Source: Cyanobium sp. N.Huapi 1H5 | Lineage (GTDB): Bacteria > Cyanobacteriota > Cyanobacteriia > PCC-6307 > Cyanobiaceae | DNA length: 49,816 bases | Assembly: GCF_024345535.1 (NCBI RefSeq) | Contig: NZ_JAGQBH010000011.1 | Coordinates: forward strand, 1-49,816 | Direction of reading: 5' to 3' | Shown: positions 48,885 through 49,816 of the stretch, one piece after another | Layout of the letters: every line of letters begins with the position of its first letter | Numbering within the stretch: position 1 is the first letter of the stretch | The notes under the pieces: generated by a model | Told to the model about the DNA's origin: nothing | Seen by the model: only the letters and a program-made list of their open reading frames with translations | The model's database searches: none | Position numbers and translations under genes: made by a program

Positions 48885-49702
48885 AGGTCCACACCCCGCA
48901 CCCCCTCGATTCCCGTCTAGAGTCCCTGCTCGACCGGGTCGCTGAACGTCAGCGGGCCGACTTCGGCCACAGCCAGCCGGATCTGAAGGCGGATGGGTCC
49001 TTCATCACGGCCTGTGATCGCTGGAGCGACGCCACGCTGGTGGAGGGACTGGCCGAGCTGTTTCCCGGGGAGGGGGTCCTGAGCGAGGAGGGCCGCCAGC
49101 AGGTGCCCGCCACGCCGGCCTACTGGGTGGTGGATCCCCTCGACGGCACCACCAACTTCGCCGCCGGCATCCCCTACTGGGCGATCTCGATGGCCCGCTT
49201 CGAGGCCGGTGTGCCCGTTCTGGCCATCCTCGACGTGCCGCCGCTGCGGCAGCGGATCGTGGCCATCCGGGGCGAGGGGGCCTGGCGCAACGGCAAACCC
49301 ATTCCGCCGCCCGCCCTGCAGCTCCACAACGCCGGCTGCGCCTCGCTCTGCAGCCGCTCGATCCGGGTGCTCCAGAAGCTGCCCCACCGTCCGTTCCCCG
49401 GCAAGATCCGGCTCCTGGGCGTCGCCAGCCTCAACCTGGTGTCCGTGGCCATGGGGCAGACCATGGCGGCCCTGGAGGCCACGCCCAAGATCTGGGATCT
49501 GGCGGCGGCCTGGCTGGTGCTTGAAGAGCTCGGCTGCCCCCTGCGCTGGCTGGGGGCGAGCCCCCAGGGGCTCCTGCCCGGTCAGGACCTGGCCCAGACG
49601 GACTTCCCGGTGCTCGTGGCCAACCGCCAGGAAACGCTGGAGCGGTTCATGCCGTGGGCGGAAGCGCTGGAGACCAAGGGTCCCCCAAGCCACGTGATAT
49701 GA
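48881..49702 (+). CDS. Inositol-monophosphatase-family phosphatase
   Basis: The protein has 273 residues. LSEEGRQ with E69/E70, WVVDPLDGTTNFAAGIPYWAIS with the metal-binding D85-P-L-D88-G-T motif, and a C-terminal WDLAAAWLVLEELGC with the third metal Asp define the IMPase/SuhB fold. Substrates in this family include inositol-1-phosphate, histidinol-phosphate and PAP; none can be chosen here. ATG 48881 overlaps the PucC stop (ATGA). The stop codon overlaps the -10 element of the structured RNA that follows. Confidence 0.92.
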   Translation: MKVHTPHPLDSRLESLLDRVAERQRADFGHSQPDLKADGSFITACDRWSDATLVEGLAELFPGEGVLSEEGRQQVPATPAYWVVDPLDGTTNFAAGIPYWAISMARFEAGVPVLAILDVPPLRQRIVAIRGEGAWRNGKPIPPPALQLHNAGCASLCSRSIRVLQKLPHRPFPGKIRLLGVASLNLVSVAMGQTMAALEATPKIWDLAAAWLVLEELGCPLRWLGASPQGLLPGQDLAQTDFPVLVANRQETLERFMPWAEALETKGPPSHVI

Positions 49703-49816
49703 TTTTGGACTGCGCCCCAGAGAGCGAGAGCTCGAGCGGGGAGCAGACTTACGGGATCGAGAGGCGCGAGCCGACGGTGTTGTAAGTTTTCTGAGTCGCC
49801 GGGAGGCGACGCGCCG
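49698..49816 (+). ncRNA. Structured leader or non-coding RNA with three GNRA-capped hairpins, runs off the window
   Basis: TATGAT (49698-49703) is a -10 overlapping the phosphatase stop, predicting a 5' end near 49709. From there three hairpins follow. CTGC-G-CCCC (49710-49718) pairs with GGGG-A-GCAG (49738-49746), capped by GAGC-GAGA-GCTC (49722-49733). ACTTAC (49747-49752) pairs with GTAAGT (49782-49787), enclosing GGC-GCGA-GCC (49763-49772). GTCGCC (49795-49800) pairs with GGCGAC (49805-49810) around GGGA. All three apical loops (GAGA, GCGA, GGGA) are GNRA tetraloops. A U-rich linker (49787-49790) could be an RNase E site. It is either a long 5' leader of the next gene or an sRNA; the right end is cut. 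Confidence 0.5.

Overview
The window is about 50 kb of high-GC (roughly 65-70%) DNA from a unicellular picocyanobacterium. It most resembles the Cyanobium / high-GC Synechococcus group. The placement rests on a psbD C-terminus, psbU, ndhO, a CRR7-type NDH-1 factor, zeta-carotene desaturase, a fused VKOR-thioredoxin, PucC-type carriers, DUF751/Ycf33, DUF3120 and DUF4346 proteins, and an array of SLH-domain porins of the SomA/SomB type. Genes are tightly packed, with many 1-4 base stop/start overlaps and several convergent 3' overlaps. I see no insertion sequence, prophage, CRISPR array, tRNA or rRNA.

Layout. 1-143: the last 47 codons of psbD with its terminator. 144-636: an intergenic stretch with a 17-codon ORF behind a perfect Shine-Dalgarno and a 51-base nested hairpin. 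637-9145 (minus): five coupled genes for envelope glycan or lipid decoration (two GT39-type membrane glycosyltransferases, a methyltransferase-GT2 fusion, an AglD/LPG-synthase-like membrane protein, and an acyltransferase with a C-terminal SGNH-like domain). 9273-17044: four tandem SLH-porin paralogues forming two sub-families, each behind a short leader with a hairpin. 17211-24166: DnaJ-like protein, ndhO, an epimerase, an LpxB-related protein, an IscA-type carrier, crtQ, an SRPBCC protein and a lipoprotein. 24150-28516 (minus): DUF751, rbfA, a GH3 hydrolase, a GT2-TPR protein and hemD in one run. 28592-34113: GST, CRR7, aroK (minus), a tandem-domain PTPS homologue coupled to a RibD-C reductase, a FemAB-like acyltransferase and DUF4346. 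34130-39226 (minus, except one small plus-strand membrane peptide): an unknown membrane-anchored protein, a B12-binding radical SAM enzyme, an MFS exporter and rimO. 39347-42476: VKOR-Trx, nadB and psbU. 42608-49702: DUF3120 (minus), then a plus-strand run of uppP, a TIGR03279 radical SAM protein, a TolC-type outer-membrane protein, a PucC carrier and an inositol-monophosphatase-family phosphatase. 49698-49816: a highly structured transcript begins and runs off the window.

Two themes stand out. First, the envelope: the five-gene glycan operon is divergent from the porin array, and uppP, TolC, the FemAB-like and LpxB-related genes lie further on. Second, photosynthetic electron transport: psbD, psbU, VKOR-Trx, ndhO, CRR7, crtQ and PucC. 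The candidates most worth following as undescribed biology are the methyltransferase/GT2/GT39/flippase-like/acyltransferase operon, the shared 5'-terminal hairpin leaders of the porins, and the GNRA-hairpin RNA at the right edge. Several divergent gene pairs have mirrored -10 elements (TAGAGT and TAACCT), which points to bidirectional promoters. All functions are read from sequence motifs and family resemblance; nothing was searched or computed.
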